Of a stretch of DNA of 64,000 bases, positions 11,084 to 22,905 are shown piece after piece. Origin of the DNA: Epiperipatus broadwayi (taxonomy: Eukaryota; Onychophora; Udeonychophora; Euonychophora; Peripatidae). The notes under the pieces were generated by a model. The model made no database searches. It worked only from the letters and a program-made list of their open reading frames with translations, and was not told where the DNA came from. The DNA lies in NCBI GenBank assembly GCA_028023455.1, contig JAQFVV010006474.1, forward strand, positions 1,197,501 through 1,261,500, in the 5' to 3' direction. Both the position numbers and the translations under genes were made by a program. Position 1 is the stretch's first letter. The number at the start of each line of letters is the position of its first letter.

Positions 11084-13619
11084 TATATATATATATGAAT
11101 CAAACTAAACTGAAATGGAAGTAAATGCAACAACAATAATCAAATATTGCCAAACTGTTAAAAAAATGGAATATACACCTTTTAATCTTTGTTAGCATTT
11201 AAACTGAGCATATTGATATTGTTATAAATCAAGGAGTAAAATTTGTCTATGGTTTGATTTATGAATAGCATCAAATATTCTAAAATCACTATTTAAGTAT
11301 TCATAAAATCAACTCTGTGCCTTAATTATATATAGTTATATAAACCATGTTGTATTTAAAATGTAAGATAAATTCAACAAAAATTATTTTTCTCTTTATA
11401 TTTTGAAACAGGCCACGTCATGATATTTTTTAACTTTTCAATTTCCAATAATTATTTTGTTTTATATATAATTATAAGTGCTGGAAATTATGTTAGTTTT
11501 ATTTTCAAATGTATCTACAATATTTAACATCTAAGAAACGGTTTAAAATAAAAAAAAATGCTTTCCATGTTAATGCTTAATTAATGAATTTGTAGTTGAA
11601 TTAAAAATGTACTTTGATTAATTAAAAACAAAACTTAAAAATATATATTAGTAAGTTGCGTTAGAATGAATTTTAATTTAAACAAATATTTTATATTATT
11701 TAAAAAAAATATTGTAAACAACTTCAATTAAATGTAAATACTGAAGAAAATATGCAGCGTTAGAGGCGTAAAAGGAAAACAATTCAAAATTGAAACAAAG
11801 ATAGAGAGAAGTAGAAAAAAGTCTAAAATAAGAAAGCTTTTAATTTTTTACATAACAACAAGCGATATTAAAATAACGGTACTAAAAAACAAATTTTAAT
11901 TAAATTTCGTAAAGCCATAATGTAAGGGCAGTTTTAAAAATTTTTTTTTCACTCAACTTTAAAGCCTACTTCTCTAAACTTAGCGTATTTAGCAAAAAAA
12001 AAAAAAAAAAGATGGTACTTCTTTAAACTTGAATAATTAGTGAGCACCAAATAATACCCCTATAAGTCCCATGATATTGTTGTTTGTAACTATAATGTCA
12101 GAATACTCAAAAGGGGTAGTACTAAATGAGTAATTTTACAAAAGGTAATGAGAAAGTTATCATCTAACACAATGATTGTCAACGAGTTTTCTAGTAAACC
12201 CATTTCAGATCAATAGATGTTTAAATATTTTATTTCTAATAATTAAATTATCATTTACATTTTATTCAGTAGTGTTTTATGTATTTTAGTTCTAAAATAT
12301 TGTAAACAAGAGCGGAATGAGTGTAGGTTATTAAATTCTTGCTAATAAAAGAGATTCAAAAGCAAAACGTCAAGTCATTTGAAATTTATTCTACCATGCT
12401 GAATTTTAAAACAATTTTTAAAAAGGAGCTTTCTGGTATAGCAATGATAGCATTCTTTTGCCATACCATAATCTGCGATTCAAGTCTATTAAAATAAATC
12501 TTAATAAGATTTTTCAGGTTCTCATGTAGGCTTAGAAGTATTTTTTCAGATAGTTGATCCATAGCCAATGATTGATTTATTCATTCATTATTGGACAGTT
12601 GATAGGTGCCTAGTTGGTACTAGCTCAACAACAATATCAGATATCTAAAAATATGGATCATATACTATTTTTAAGTACAAAAATATGATCATAACATTGT
12701 GAAACTTTCATTATGCTTTTCTTTATTAAAACTGATTTACAAAGGAAATAAATCCAAGAGCAAATTTTAGAACTCTTTAGTGGAAAAACAAACTTCAGTA
12801 CAGTTAATCATATTTAAATTTATTCATTATTATTTTAAAATTTGTAGTATAGTTACTTATTCAATATAGCAATCATGATAATTATTAATCCATGCAAGAT
12901 TTGAAGTGAGACTATAATTGCTTCTGCTTGCATAGTGAGAATTGCTAATGAGTTTGAAAACAACCAAAAAGTGAAAAACATATTTTGAAAATAAAATATA
13001 GTGCAAAACTATATTTGCATAAAAAGTTTTGATCTTCATTTTGATATAACTGTTAGACATTTAGACTTATAGAACAACCAACAAATCAACTTTTGAATCA
13101 TAGGACAATATATCTGTGAGGAAAAGCCCAGCAAAAATATCTGTATAACTAAGCAAAAAAAGGCTTTAAACACAGATCAATATTTCTTAAACATGATTGT
13201 GTATCTGGTCATACATTTGATCCTTCTAATGCAAAAATATTTCCTGCTGAAAAAAAATGACAGGAAATATAGATTTAACGAAATGTTGGTTGTGTCTAAA
13301 CATCCTTATGCTATTAATAAAAAAGAAACACCTAATTTACATTTTACATAATGCATAATAGGTTTTAAGTTGTTTTACAAACTGCAGAACAATTGAGCAA
13401 TATGAATCTGATGGGTTAGTCAGGAAGGACCTCAGTAAATAATATACTTAATACGATTATACCTTTTCTTGTTTCATGTTCATAATGTGAACGTAAATAT
13501 TAAAGTTTGTATATGAAAAGTCTTTAAATTTTTTTAAAATTAACATTAAATAATAATTATTACACACACACAGATGAAATGTTTTAAAAAAGGATGTATG
13601 CAATTTAAATATGCAAATA
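11084..13619. other. AT-rich DNA, no recognisable gene; poly-A at 11994-12010
   Basis: There is an (AT)n stub at 11082-11095 and a 17-bp A run at 11994-12010. Short open frames (12386-12568, 12857-13060) show no motif. I see nothing else of note. Confidence 0.5.
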
Positions 13620-14585
13620 CATCTGGGTCTCTTTTTACGCGGATTTATTTAACGCAATTTTGAAGTTACGTGATTCACGTTTCTCTGGAAGTCGAACTCC
13701 AATAATGCGCTATTACTTTACATAATAAATTTCATGCACTTACATCATATTGAAAGTAATAGCACATTATCGGAATTCGACTTTCATCTTAGTAATTTCA
13801 ATATTTTCAGTGCTTTATAATAGTAAGATTTTATGCAATACTGAAATTAAAATCATGATTTCCACATTTTATGTATACACACATTAAATTTTACAAGATT
13901 ATAATGTAAATTTGTTCAGACATTGTGCATGTTAATTTTGCATTTTAAATCACATTCTGTTTTTGCTTTTTAAAAAAGAACATAATCAATTATTAATCAT
14001 TTAGTGTCTGCAAGTTTATTTTTAAAAGATGAGTAATAGCAGTGGGCACAATTAAAATGGAAAATTAAAAAATTAAAAACAGAAATAAGAATTTAATTTT
14101 TAGTTGTTAGATTAATTACTAATTACATTGTCACCAGAAAACCATTAACACAACATGAGAGTGACGTTGGCGCTAGTTGTATTTCCTCTTGTGAAGAATC
14201 TGATTTTTTACCAGTTTGCAAACGAACCTGTTTATCGGCAAATAGCCATAATAATTAAAACATGTAGAAATAATGTAAATTACTGTAAATTATGCATAAA
14301 AATATATTGTTTTGAATAAATTTAAATATTATAGTTAAAAAAAAGTTTGTCTTGTATCAATTTTTTTCAAATTTGAAATTTTTTATTAGTCATATTTTAT
14401 TTCCGTATTTTTTTTTGTGTGAATTTTAAAGTAATTTTATATTGGTGCTTTGCTTTTATGCGATTTTTGAAAAATCACAGTCCGTATCCCCCCTTTTTCA
14501 AGGTAAGTTGCGTCTATTTTTGCACGATTTCATTTGCGTGTGTTTTCTGAGGAACCTATCTATCACGTAAAATGAGACCCAGGTG
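13620..14585 (+). mobile_element. Tigger/pogo-like DNA transposon remnant (copy 2)
   Basis: Ends CATCTGGGTCTCTTTTTACG and, reversed, ACGTAAAATGAGACCCAGGTG are bordered by TA on both sides (13618-13619 and 14586-14587). It is the same family as 7259-8633 but in the opposite orientation: the subterminal palindrome is now near the left end (13686-13787) and the coding relic is on the plus strand. At 0.97 kb it is a shorter deletion derivative. Confidence 0.75.
14155..14262 (+). pseudogene. Tigger-like transposase C-terminal tail fragment
   Basis: The plus-strand translation ESDVGASCISSCEESDFLPV then CKRTCLSAN and a stop is clearly homologous to the tail following the HTH in copy 1 (GTSCISSCDKSDVLPVHKQT). 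The HTH itself is gone here. Agreement of the two deleted copies supports this as a genuine transposase-derived segment. Confidence 0.6.
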
Positions 14586-14825
14586 TATATTAAAATCCTG
14601 AAAATGAAGAGATCAAATTATAAAAATTTAGCAATAAAAATATAAAAAACAAAAAATTTCAGTATTTTTGATAATAGAAGCAGGACCACATGCATACAAA
14701 AATAACACACACACATATATATTAATATTATTTATTTACATCTTCTATAAAAATTCATAGAAACTTACATAATTATATAAGACGATGTTTGATAAAAAAT
14801 CAACCAACCTCTTGCAGGATCTATG

Positions 14826-14848
14826 TTTCTGTTAATTATCACCATCAG
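14826..14848 (-). ncRNA. Decayed hammerhead motif
   Basis: The minus strand reads CTGATGG (core A9 replaced by G), a spacer TGATAATTAACA with little pairing, then GAAAC. It is the inverted partner of 15419-15444 and is expected to be inactive. Confidence 0.4.
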
Positions 14849-15418
14849 CTGCTTGGAAGACCACTGCTGCATGCAAGGGTGTAGTTTGTTTGGGCACAAA
14901 AATATTTCATTATTGGGATGCCATGATAATTAATAAAATTTATATCTAAATGATAATGTTTAGATTTCCAAATTTCTCTATTGTTAAAAACACATTCTGA
15001 TTGTAAAGATCATTTATTAATATACAAGATAATTATTTTTTAAATTACTCTTAAGTCAAATGCTTGATGAGTGCTGCAGTATACATTACTCTACCATTAA
15101 GATAAATTGAACAAATCAGGGTTCTGTTGCCATGACAATTAACTAAATGTATATGTAAATGAAAATGTTTCGATTTCCAAATCACTTTTATTTAATTAAA
15201 TATATTTCTTAATATAAAAATGACACATTACTATTAATTTATTTAAAAAATAAACTCATTAAAAATATTACCTCAGAATAATTAAAAAATCTTAGTTTTT
15301 ATTTAAATAGACTTGTAACATTGTAGTTGCTTAATGTTAACTGATAAGAAAGAGACTGTAATCAAGCTCCAAAGTGAGTGGCTACATTTGATACAATTAC
15401 AATTAGACTTCTGAGCAG

Positions 15419-15444
15419 CTGATGATGTCAGCTAATTGCAGAAA
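15419..15444 (+). ncRNA. Decayed hammerhead motif
   Basis: CTGATGA (15419-15425) and GAAAC (15441-15445) are kept and correctly spaced, but the intervening TGTCAGCTAATTGCA forms only a weak TGT/GCA stem II. It is probably a worn copy of the family-2 ribozyme. Confidence 0.45.
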
Positions 15445-15466
15445 CTATTTTGTAAAAGATTAAATG

Positions 15467-15535
15467 ATAGGTTAATTCATTTTTTATCAAATGATATATA
15501 TATATATCATTTGATAAAAAAATGAATCAACCTAT
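15467..15535. repeat. Palindrome centred on (AT)n
   Basis: ATAGGTTAATTCATTTTTTA...ATCAAATG is mirrored across an (AT)n core by CATTTGAT...AAAAATGAATCAACCTAT. It lies directly upstream of LTR element A. Confidence 0.8.
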
Positions 15536-15548
15536 TATATATATATAT

Positions 15549-17426
15549 TGTAACGGAATAGCGTTACATGGTATTCAAACCCAGGCGTATGGGGGAATAT
15601 TTAACTATAATCAATGGACGAAATAACTGACAGGGACAAAACTTTTATAAAAGCGGTCTTGCTTTAATAATAAGCGAAGAACAGCCGTTTCTAAAAGCCG
15701 ATCGCAGCTATATAAGAGTACCTGTCAGATTTATTGAAAAAAGAGTAAAAATTGTTATTTTATTATTTTGTGTGTGTGTGCTAAGAATAAATCTATAATC
15801 CGTCGTTGTAGTTTTTTTTTATTCATTTTTGATTAATTAAAGAAGAATGATTGAACGCAAGTTTAACTTTTATCAAATAATTTAAATTAATTAGCAATAT
15901 GTTCTGAAATTCCAAGCAATCTCAGATTAATTTGTATAAACGTAATTAGTAAATGTAAAATTAGAAATTGAAACAATAGGCAGGATATGTGCTGGTACAC
16001 CGAGATAAAACAAGCCAAAATTAGAAACAGAGGTGTGAGAAAGTGTACACCGCTATTGTATGACTCAGATTTCTGTCCCCAGAGAAACAATACCTAAGAA
16101 AAACGGTTAAATTCCAAACTAATGGCAACAATCCCAGAAATCTCGGAGTTGAGCTGACACGCGATGGACTTATCAAATAAAGGGACTCACAGGTGCATGG
16201 GATTGATTGGAGGAGAAAAATTCAAGGTGTGAGGGCGTGAAGGCAAAGATCAAAAAGGCCGAACAGCGTTTTCAGAGGACAGTTGTGCTCTTCTTTAGAG
16301 AAATTATTAAGAGACTTGATTTTATTAGACGTTATGAATCTAACTGCCATGCGTTGCTGAATATAGAATTCGCGGCATGACCGCCGGACCTCCGCGTCCA
16401 GTCCAGCTGATTGCCATCAAGATGCTCATCCCACCAGAGAACCTCATATTAGGACCACGCTCGCTTGGAGACCGCGCAAATCGCCGGAATACCTCATTAA
16501 AGAATAATCTTCGCTCAGGATCCCATTACAGTCGTTCTACATTTCACAGGTAGTTATCGTAAAATTTGTTATATTCAATTGTGCACTTAAAGAAATAACT
16601 TTAATATCCAGAACTATTAGAAAGACATTAATCTAAAACAGTATAATTAATATTAATCATTTATGAACAGTCGAGAATTTTTACCTAATAAATTTGCCGA
16701 CTGATCAACAGTCTGAAATAATATGTGCAAAGTAATTTGAAGTTTACCGTTAATTGTCTCGGCTTGCCGATCACATACCTGCGTTAATCATTATTAAACA
16801 GATTAAATAAATATTTATGTAGCTAATTTTTTTTGTTATTTAATTGCTTGGAATTTCAACATAAATTTATATATATCGGAATGAATGCTTTAGCGTAAGT
16901 TTGTTTGTATGGAAATGAATGCAGTTGATATTTTGGGGGTGGGATTTTATTGATTTTATGCTGAATGCAGTTGATATTTTGGGGGGTGGGATTTTATTGA
17001 TTTTATGCTTATGTCGTGATGCTTTTTAGACTAAAGTTAAGTTGGATTAATTTGTTCTGTGGGATGTAGGGTGGGCCCTTCTATGATTATAATAACGGAG
17101 GTAGTGTGAAGGGTAATTGTGGCTGTGTTCATTTCATGTTTCCGACTGGAGCGAGGCACGGGCATGTTTTGTGATATAATTGAGTGGGCTTATGCATATA
17201 TGTGGCGGACTCTTCTAAAAGTTCTCCTGGCGCCTAATACTGGGATTCGATTCGAATCTATGTATAAAATAAATAAAGCGTACGTGTATGGGTGTTAGAA
17301 ATTATCGTCGCAGAACATCATGTAATCCCCGGACGGAAGAACACTGCGGGTGCCAACAAAAAAAGGAATCGTCAAGCAAGGATTAGAGTAGGTAGTTATG
17401 TTGTCACGGTCATGTGGGGGGATACA
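15549..17426 (+). repeat. 5' LTR of element A
   Basis: Begins TG and ends CA. The first 20 bases form an inverted repeat, TGTAACG-gaatag-CGTTACA. A TATA box TATATAAG is at 15709-15716 and AATAAA at 15786-15791, so U3 is short and the U5 side is about 1.6 kb. A 46-bp tandem duplication (GAATGCAGTTGATATTTTGG and on) occupies 16917-17009. The 67-residue hydrophobic open frame at 15887-16090 (minus) is probably fortuitous. Confidence 0.9.
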
Positions 17427-17428
17427 TT

Positions 17429-17446
17429 TGGCGCCCAACGTGGGGC
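17429..17446 (+). other. Primer binding site, tRNA-Lys1,2 type
   Basis: TGGCGCCCAACGTGGGGC begins two bases after the LTR end. It is the known 18-base complement of the 3' end of tRNA-Lys1,2, used by several retroviruses and LTR elements. This fixes the 5' LTR and plus orientation. Confidence 0.9.
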
Positions 17447-18204
17447 GAAACTGTTGTTTCAAAGGGCAGAACCGACGTGAGTACAGCTGACGTTAATAAC
17501 AACGAAAGCAAATCTAAAAAGAGGGTGCTCGAAATAACTGAACAAATTGTCTACTAAAGCAGGGGGAAAATTTTCGGAATTATCGTGAAAAAAAAAGAAA
17601 CTATTAAATATTGCTTGAGAGAGTGGGAAGGGGATTTAGTTCTAGTAGTATTAATAAAATAATCAAGCGGCCAGATATAACTGATATTTGTAGAAAGCTG
17701 TGGAATAGCGGGATTCCGTGGAGGAAATATCGTGCATCAAAGGAAGCAACTCGTAAATTAATTTCTATACTAATAAGACAACTGCAAATAATTTTAATCG
17801 AAAAAAAAAAAAAGGAAAGGAAAATCATTTTAATATTAGTGTATTCTTGAAAAGGGAACGAACTGTATCTGGGATCTTGTTAGTTTTCGTGTTACTTAAA
17901 AATAAAAGGGACGTTGCGTATAAACAACACGGATATGTAGATGACCACAAAAATATATATATATAAAAGTTAAGTAAAGTATAACTGTGAATATAACCGA
18001 GGGCTACCGTATATAAATGAAGGGAACAGTGGGACCTGGGATAATCTGAGCGTGAGGAACCAAATTGAAGGAAGGACAGGAGCTGTGGGAATTTTGAAGG
18101 GCAATGAGCATCGAAGGATAGGATAAGACAGTCAGGGGGACCCGCGGAGTAGTAGGTGACGAGTCGTGGATTATTATAGCCAAAGATAAACTAAATATTA
18201 AACA

Positions 18205-19361
18205 ATGGAAGACAATACTGATGAAAGCATGTGGGAACAGACGGGAGAGAGTCCCATCCAATTTAAAAAACAGGACACGCAGAAGGAAGGGGACATTAAA
18301 ATCGTAATAAGAATGATGACGCAGATGATGGCCGAGATGAGGGAAGATAGAGAAGAGCGGAGAAGAGAGAGGGAAGAGTTTAAAGAGGAGATAAGGCAAC
18401 TACTCGGGGGAAAGGAAAGGAAGCCAGAAGAGAACAAAGGGGAAGAGAGTAGTTTAACCCAAGTTAAGGAAGAGATAAATCAGAATGCGATGGAGACGGA
18501 TAGGACGAAGGCAGACCTGAGTGAGCTAAAGGAGAAGGTTGAGGTCCTAACGGATGACGTAGGGAAAGGGCAGAGAGACGTCAAGATGTGATGAAGGAAG
18601 CCATCAGGCAGACGGAGGAGGTGTGTCATGAAATTTGACAACACCAGGACGAAGTCCGTGAGACAATGGGAGAGTGGGGACAGAGGATCCAAAGGATTGA
18701 AGCAGACCGGGGGCATGGGAATATGAGTAGAAGGATGGAAGAGATGGAGAAGAGATGGGAAAGGCAGATGTCGCAACGGGACACAAATCATGTATGGGCG
18801 GAGAGACAGATGAAGATAGAGATATTTAGGGCCGGGATGAACGAAAACCCGATGGACCACCTCGAAAGCGTCAGGAATCTGTTTCGAGAACCTACGGAGA
18901 GAGAACCTGACCGAGTAAATATTGCCAGCGGCTACCTACAGGGCCCAGCGAGAGACTGGTGGAGGATGCTGGAGTTTAAACCCCGGTCATATGAGGAGTA
19001 CAAGGAAGAAGTCTTACGGTGTTTCTGGAACACGGCACGCCAGGAGGGGACGTATTTTCGAATCACCCGGGAGAAATATGGGGGAAGGCCCAATGAGACG
19101 GCCACTCAATTTTATTATAGGCAGGTGGCGAGCCTTCAACAATTTCCTGCATACCCTATGACAGAGATGCAGATCATCTCCATAATAAGACACAATATGC
19201 CGACCACCCTCAGACACATGATGCTGGGAAGCGATTGCAAAGGGATCCATGAAATGGGGGAAATGGTCGCAAAATTTGAACTAGAAGAGGGAACAGGAGG
19301 GACGATGGAGGGGTACAAGAATGAACAACCCAGAAAACGAGTACCACTGGACCGATACTAA
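18205..19361 (+). pseudogene. gag: Gag polyprotein of element A, frameshifted
   Basis: The frame at 18205-18591 encodes an acidic, charged N-terminus with a predicted coiled coil (MAEMREDREERRREREEFKE). After a frameshift near 18585 and an in-frame TGA near 18636, a second frame (18666-19361) encodes a Ty3-type retrotransposon Gag/capsid region: GMNENPMDHLESVRNLF, then GPARDWWRMLEF, YEEYKEEVLRCFW, RQEG, and a C-terminal helix-rich segment ending KFELEE. This order (N-P-x-x-H-L-x-x, A-x-x-WW, Y-x-x-F/V-x-x-x-x-W) is that of the retrotransposon gag family. There is no CCHC zinc knuckle. It is homologous to the intact Gag of element B, which has the same coil-plus-capsid layout in one frame of 398 residues. 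Confidence 0.8.
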
Positions 19362-20197
19362 CCCATAGGATGGAGGGAAAATTAGTTTACGACTAGGGAC
19401 ATCAGAAGGACAAATGTTAAAGGGAATTCGAAGGGGAAATAGATGCCACGAACCGGGTATGACCTATGACAAGAATCGGAATATGATATTGGAAATGGAA
19501 AAAAAAAAAACGGAGAGGAAAAGGGGGGATGACCAACCCCAGCCTTGGGTAGATCATAGAAAAACAAACAGATCAAACGCTCGCAAAGCAGCCTATAGCC
19601 TATAGAGCCAACGTGTTGGTGGGTCGACCTGAGAGTACCTTGTAAGTCCGGGAGACGGCTGGCACATGACGGGCCCAACCTAAGTGCGGGAAATTATGTA
19701 AAACATTTCGTTAGAGTTCGTGCTAGCTCACTTCCCAAACGTTGTTATTGCTGGGCGGTCCAGACTTTCCAAAATCGTAGATCGAGATCGATCATGTTCT
19801 GTATCGAGGACTTCGGAAAGGTCCATCCCCATACCTCCTGTCAGGGATGCACGAAACCAATTGGCCATTGTCGTCGATCGTGACAGACCCTAGATTACCA
19901 AATAGTTTTATTGTCTTTTCTCCGTTAATAGTCGTTGTAAAGGGAAGTCTGACTGCAGAGCACCGGATCCAAATTTTAAGGGAAGGCAGAGCCGCAGACG
20001 AACGGACGGGAAAGCCGCCATAATGGGACCCGTATCGCACAAAGGAAAGGAAGGCATGGGGTCGATTCGTTGGACGCTGCACAAAAAGAAAAAAAAAATG
20101 ATTAATGGAACATTCAATGCCAGGGCACTGAAGAGGGCCGAATAACTTCGCTCCTTCTCAGAGCTAAAACCCACAACATCGGATTTTACTCTACACC
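19362..20197 (+). other. Unassigned 3' interior of element A
   Basis: About 0.84 kb that is less AT-rich than the surroundings. It has no long frame and no DTG/DSG protease, YxDD or integrase motif. It could be the worn remains of deleted pol or a packaging/3' UTR segment; I cannot decide. Confidence 0.5.
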
Positions 20198-20210
20198 GGG
20201 CGGGGAGATA
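20198..20210 (+). other. Polypurine tract of element A
   Basis: GGGCGGGGAGATA abuts the 3' LTR and is purine-rich. It is at the position expected for plus-strand priming. Confidence 0.65.
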
Positions 20211-22085
20211 TGTAACGGAATAGCGTTACATGGTATTCAAACCCAGGCGTATGGGGGAATATTTAACTATAATCAATGGACGAAATAACTGACAGGGACA
20301 AAACTTTTATAAAAGCGGTCTTGCTTTAATAATAAGCGAAGAACAGCCGTTTCTAAAAGCCGATCGCAGCTATATAAGAGTACCTGTCAGATTTATTGAA
20401 AAAAAGAGTAAAAATTGTTATTTTATTATTTTGTGTGTGTGTGCTAAGAATAAATCTATAATCCGTCGTTGTAGTTTTTTTTATTCATTTTGATTAATTA
20501 AAGAAGAATGATTGAACGCAAGTTTAACTTTTATCAAATAATTTAAATTAATTAGCAATATGTTCTGAAATTCCAAGCAATCTCAGATTAATTTGTACAA
20601 ACGTAATTAGTAAATGTAAAATTAGAAATTGAAACAATAGGCAGGATATGTGCTGGTACACCGAGATAAAACAAGCCAAAATTAGAAACAGAGGTGTGAG
20701 AAAGTGTACACCGCTATTGTACGACTCAGATTTCTGTCCCCAGAGAAACAATACCTAAGAAAAACGGTTAAATTCCAAACTAATGTCAACAATCCCAGAA
20801 ATCTCGGAGTTGAGCTGACACGCGGTGGACTTATCAAATAAAGGGACTCACAGGTGCATGGGATTGATTGGAGGAGAAAAATTCAAGGTGTGAGCGCGTG
20901 AAGGCAAAGATCAAAAAGGCCGAACAGCGTTTTCAGAGGACAGTTGTGCTCTTCTTTAGAGAAATTATTAAGAGACTTGATTTTATTAGACGTTATGAAT
21001 CTAACTGCCATGCGTTGCTGAATATAGAATTCGCGGCTTGATCGCCGGACCTCCGCGTCCAGTCCAGCTGATTGCCATCAAGATGCTCATACCACCGGAG
21101 AACCTCATATTAGGACCACGCTCGCTTGGAGACCGCGCAAATCGCCGGAATACCTCATTAAAGAATAATCTTCGCTCAGGATCCCATTACAGTCGTTCTA
21201 CATTTCACAGGTAGCTATCGTAAAATTTGTTATATTCAATTGTGCACTTAAAGAAATAACTTTAATATCCAGAACTATTAGAAAGACATTAATCTAAAAC
21301 AGTATAATTAATATTAATCATTTATGAACAGTCGAGAATTTTTACCTAATAAATTTGCCGACTGATCAACAGTCTGAAATAATATGTGCAAAGTAATTTG
21401 AAGTTTACCGTTAATTGTCTCGGCTTGCCGATCACATACCTGCGTTAATCATTATTAAACAGATTAAATAAATATTTATGTAGCTAATTTTTTTGTTATT
21501 TAATTGCTTGGAATTTCAACATAAATTTATATATATCGGAATGAATGCTTTAGCGTAAGTTTGTTTGTATGGAAATGAATGCAGTTGATATTTTGGGGGT
21601 GGGATTTTATTGATTTTATGCTGAATGCAGTTGATATTTTGGGGGTGGGATTTTATTGATTTTATGCTTATGTCGTGATGCTTTTTAGACTAAAGTTAAG
21701 TTGGATTAATTTGTTCTGTGGGATGTAGGGCGGGCCCTTCTATGATTATAATAACGGAGGTAGTGTGAAGGGTAATTGTGGATGTGTTCGTTTCATGTTT
21801 CCGACTGGAGTGAGGCACGGGCATGTTTTGTGATATAATTGAGTGGGCTTATGCATATACGTGGCGGACTCTTCTAAAAGTTCTCCTGGCGCCTATTACT
21901 GGGATTCGATTCGAATCTATGTATAAAATAAATAAAGCGTACGTGTATGGGTGTTAGAAATTATCGTCGCAGAACATCATGTAATCCCCGGACGGAAGAA
22001 CACAGCGGGTGCCAACAAAAAAAGGAATCGTCAAGCAAGGATTAGAGTAGGTAGTTATGTTGTCACGGTCACGTGGGGGGATACA
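20211..22085 (+). repeat. 3' LTR of element A
   Basis: Near-identical to 15549-17426, including the terminal hairpin, TATA box (20371-20378), polyadenylation signal and 46-bp duplication (21577-21667). It ends GATACA and runs into (AT)n at 22086. Confidence 0.9.
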
Positions 22086-22107
22086 ATATATATATATATA
22101 TATATAT
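22086..22107. repeat. (AT)n microsatellite
   Basis: About 22 bp of AT between LTR element A and the 5' side of the RTE-type LINE. It is the probable insertion target of element A. Confidence 0.85.
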
Positions 22108-22548
22108 GGCGGCAGAAAGGAGTTTTGCTATTAACTGAAAGGAGACCCATTGATTCCTCTTGGAGGCCTTAAAGGAACTGAGCAGGGCAAATTCCTAATG
22201 TTCACTCCGTACGTTCTTGTCATTGCAGCAGTTATTACCATGTGGTTATTCATATAGTATACGAACATGGATGGGCTGCTCACCAACACGCATTAGCCAG
22301 TGTGGTGAGTTTATTGGCTTTTTACCTCTGAGTTTAAGATCAAGAAACACCATGGTCTTTCTTCTCAGTGCCTGATAAGGCAGAATGAATGCTTGTGTAA
22401 ATGATAAATATTTTCCCCATACATATATGCAATTATGACAGACAAAAATAAAGCATGGCCCTTATTCCCAGGAGGCTGTAAAGTCACCAACCAAGGCAGT
22501 GATTGGTGGCCGAAGGTGGAGGGTGCTTTGATGATGACTTTTTATTTA

Positions 22549-22903
22549 GGTATTTACAACTGCAGATCACTTTCAAGTTAAGGAAGATTGCAAGAATTAG
22601 AAGAATTCGCTTATATTAAATGGGACATTTTTGGACTTTGTGAAGTTAGAAGAAAAGGTGAAGAGACAATTGATTTAAAAAGTGGACATATACTCTATTA
22701 TAAAGTTACAAATATTGGAAATACAAGTGGAGTAGGATTCATTATAAATAAAAAGTGGAAGAACAATACTGTGGAGATTGATGGTGTATCGGACAGAGTG
22801 GCAAGATTAGTTATACAACTTAATAGCAGATACCAAATGCAGATAATTCAGGTTTATGCCCCAACAAGTTCTCATAGTGATGAACTAATAGAAGATTTTT
22901 ATA
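22549..22903 (+). pseudogene. RTE endonuclease, N-terminal part
   Basis: The frame begins IYNCRSLSS, hits TAA at 22579-22581, then continues LQELEEFAYIKWDIFGLCEV with RRKGEE, the EEP-family segment whose Glu (in CEV) binds the catalytic metal. VGFIINKKW and QVYAPTSSHSDELIEDFY follow and are typical of RTE endonucleases. Coding stops at 22903, where the insertion starts. The rest of the domain resumes at 26446. Confidence 0.8.
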
Positions 22904-22905
22904 TT

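Larger units (their letters stand above)
14786..15493. repeat. Inverted pair of hammerhead-bearing repeats, decayed
   Basis: The reverse complement of 14786-14860 (CAGCTGATGG...AACAGAAACATAG...GTTGATTTTTTATC) aligns with 15405-15493 (CAGCTGATGATG...GCAGAAACTATT...AATTCATTTTTTATC). This is again a pair of hammerhead-like units in inverted orientation. Between them, 14918-14976 and 15126-15182 are a diverged direct duplication sharing GTTT-GATTTCCAAAT. Confidence 0.55.
15549..22085 (+). mobile_element. LTR retrotransposon A, gag only (non-autonomous)
   Basis: Two near-identical direct repeats of 1.88 kb (TGTAACGG...GGGGGATACA) flank a 2.78 kb interior. The order is LTR, 2-nt spacer, perfect tRNA-Lys1,2-type primer binding site, gag in two pieces, about 0.85 kb of unassigned sequence, a purine-rich tract, LTR. 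No protease, reverse transcriptase, RNase H or integrase motif is present in any frame. The outer flanks are (AT)n on both sides, so the exact duplication cannot be read. The strong LTR identity indicates a recent insertion, mobilised in trans by an autonomous relative (inference). Confidence 0.9.

Noticed and set aside
15887-16090. 67-residue hydrophobic frame in LTR A (and at 20548-20751)
   Set aside because: Its presence in both LTRs follows from their identity; no family resemblance, and it lies antisense in the U5 region.
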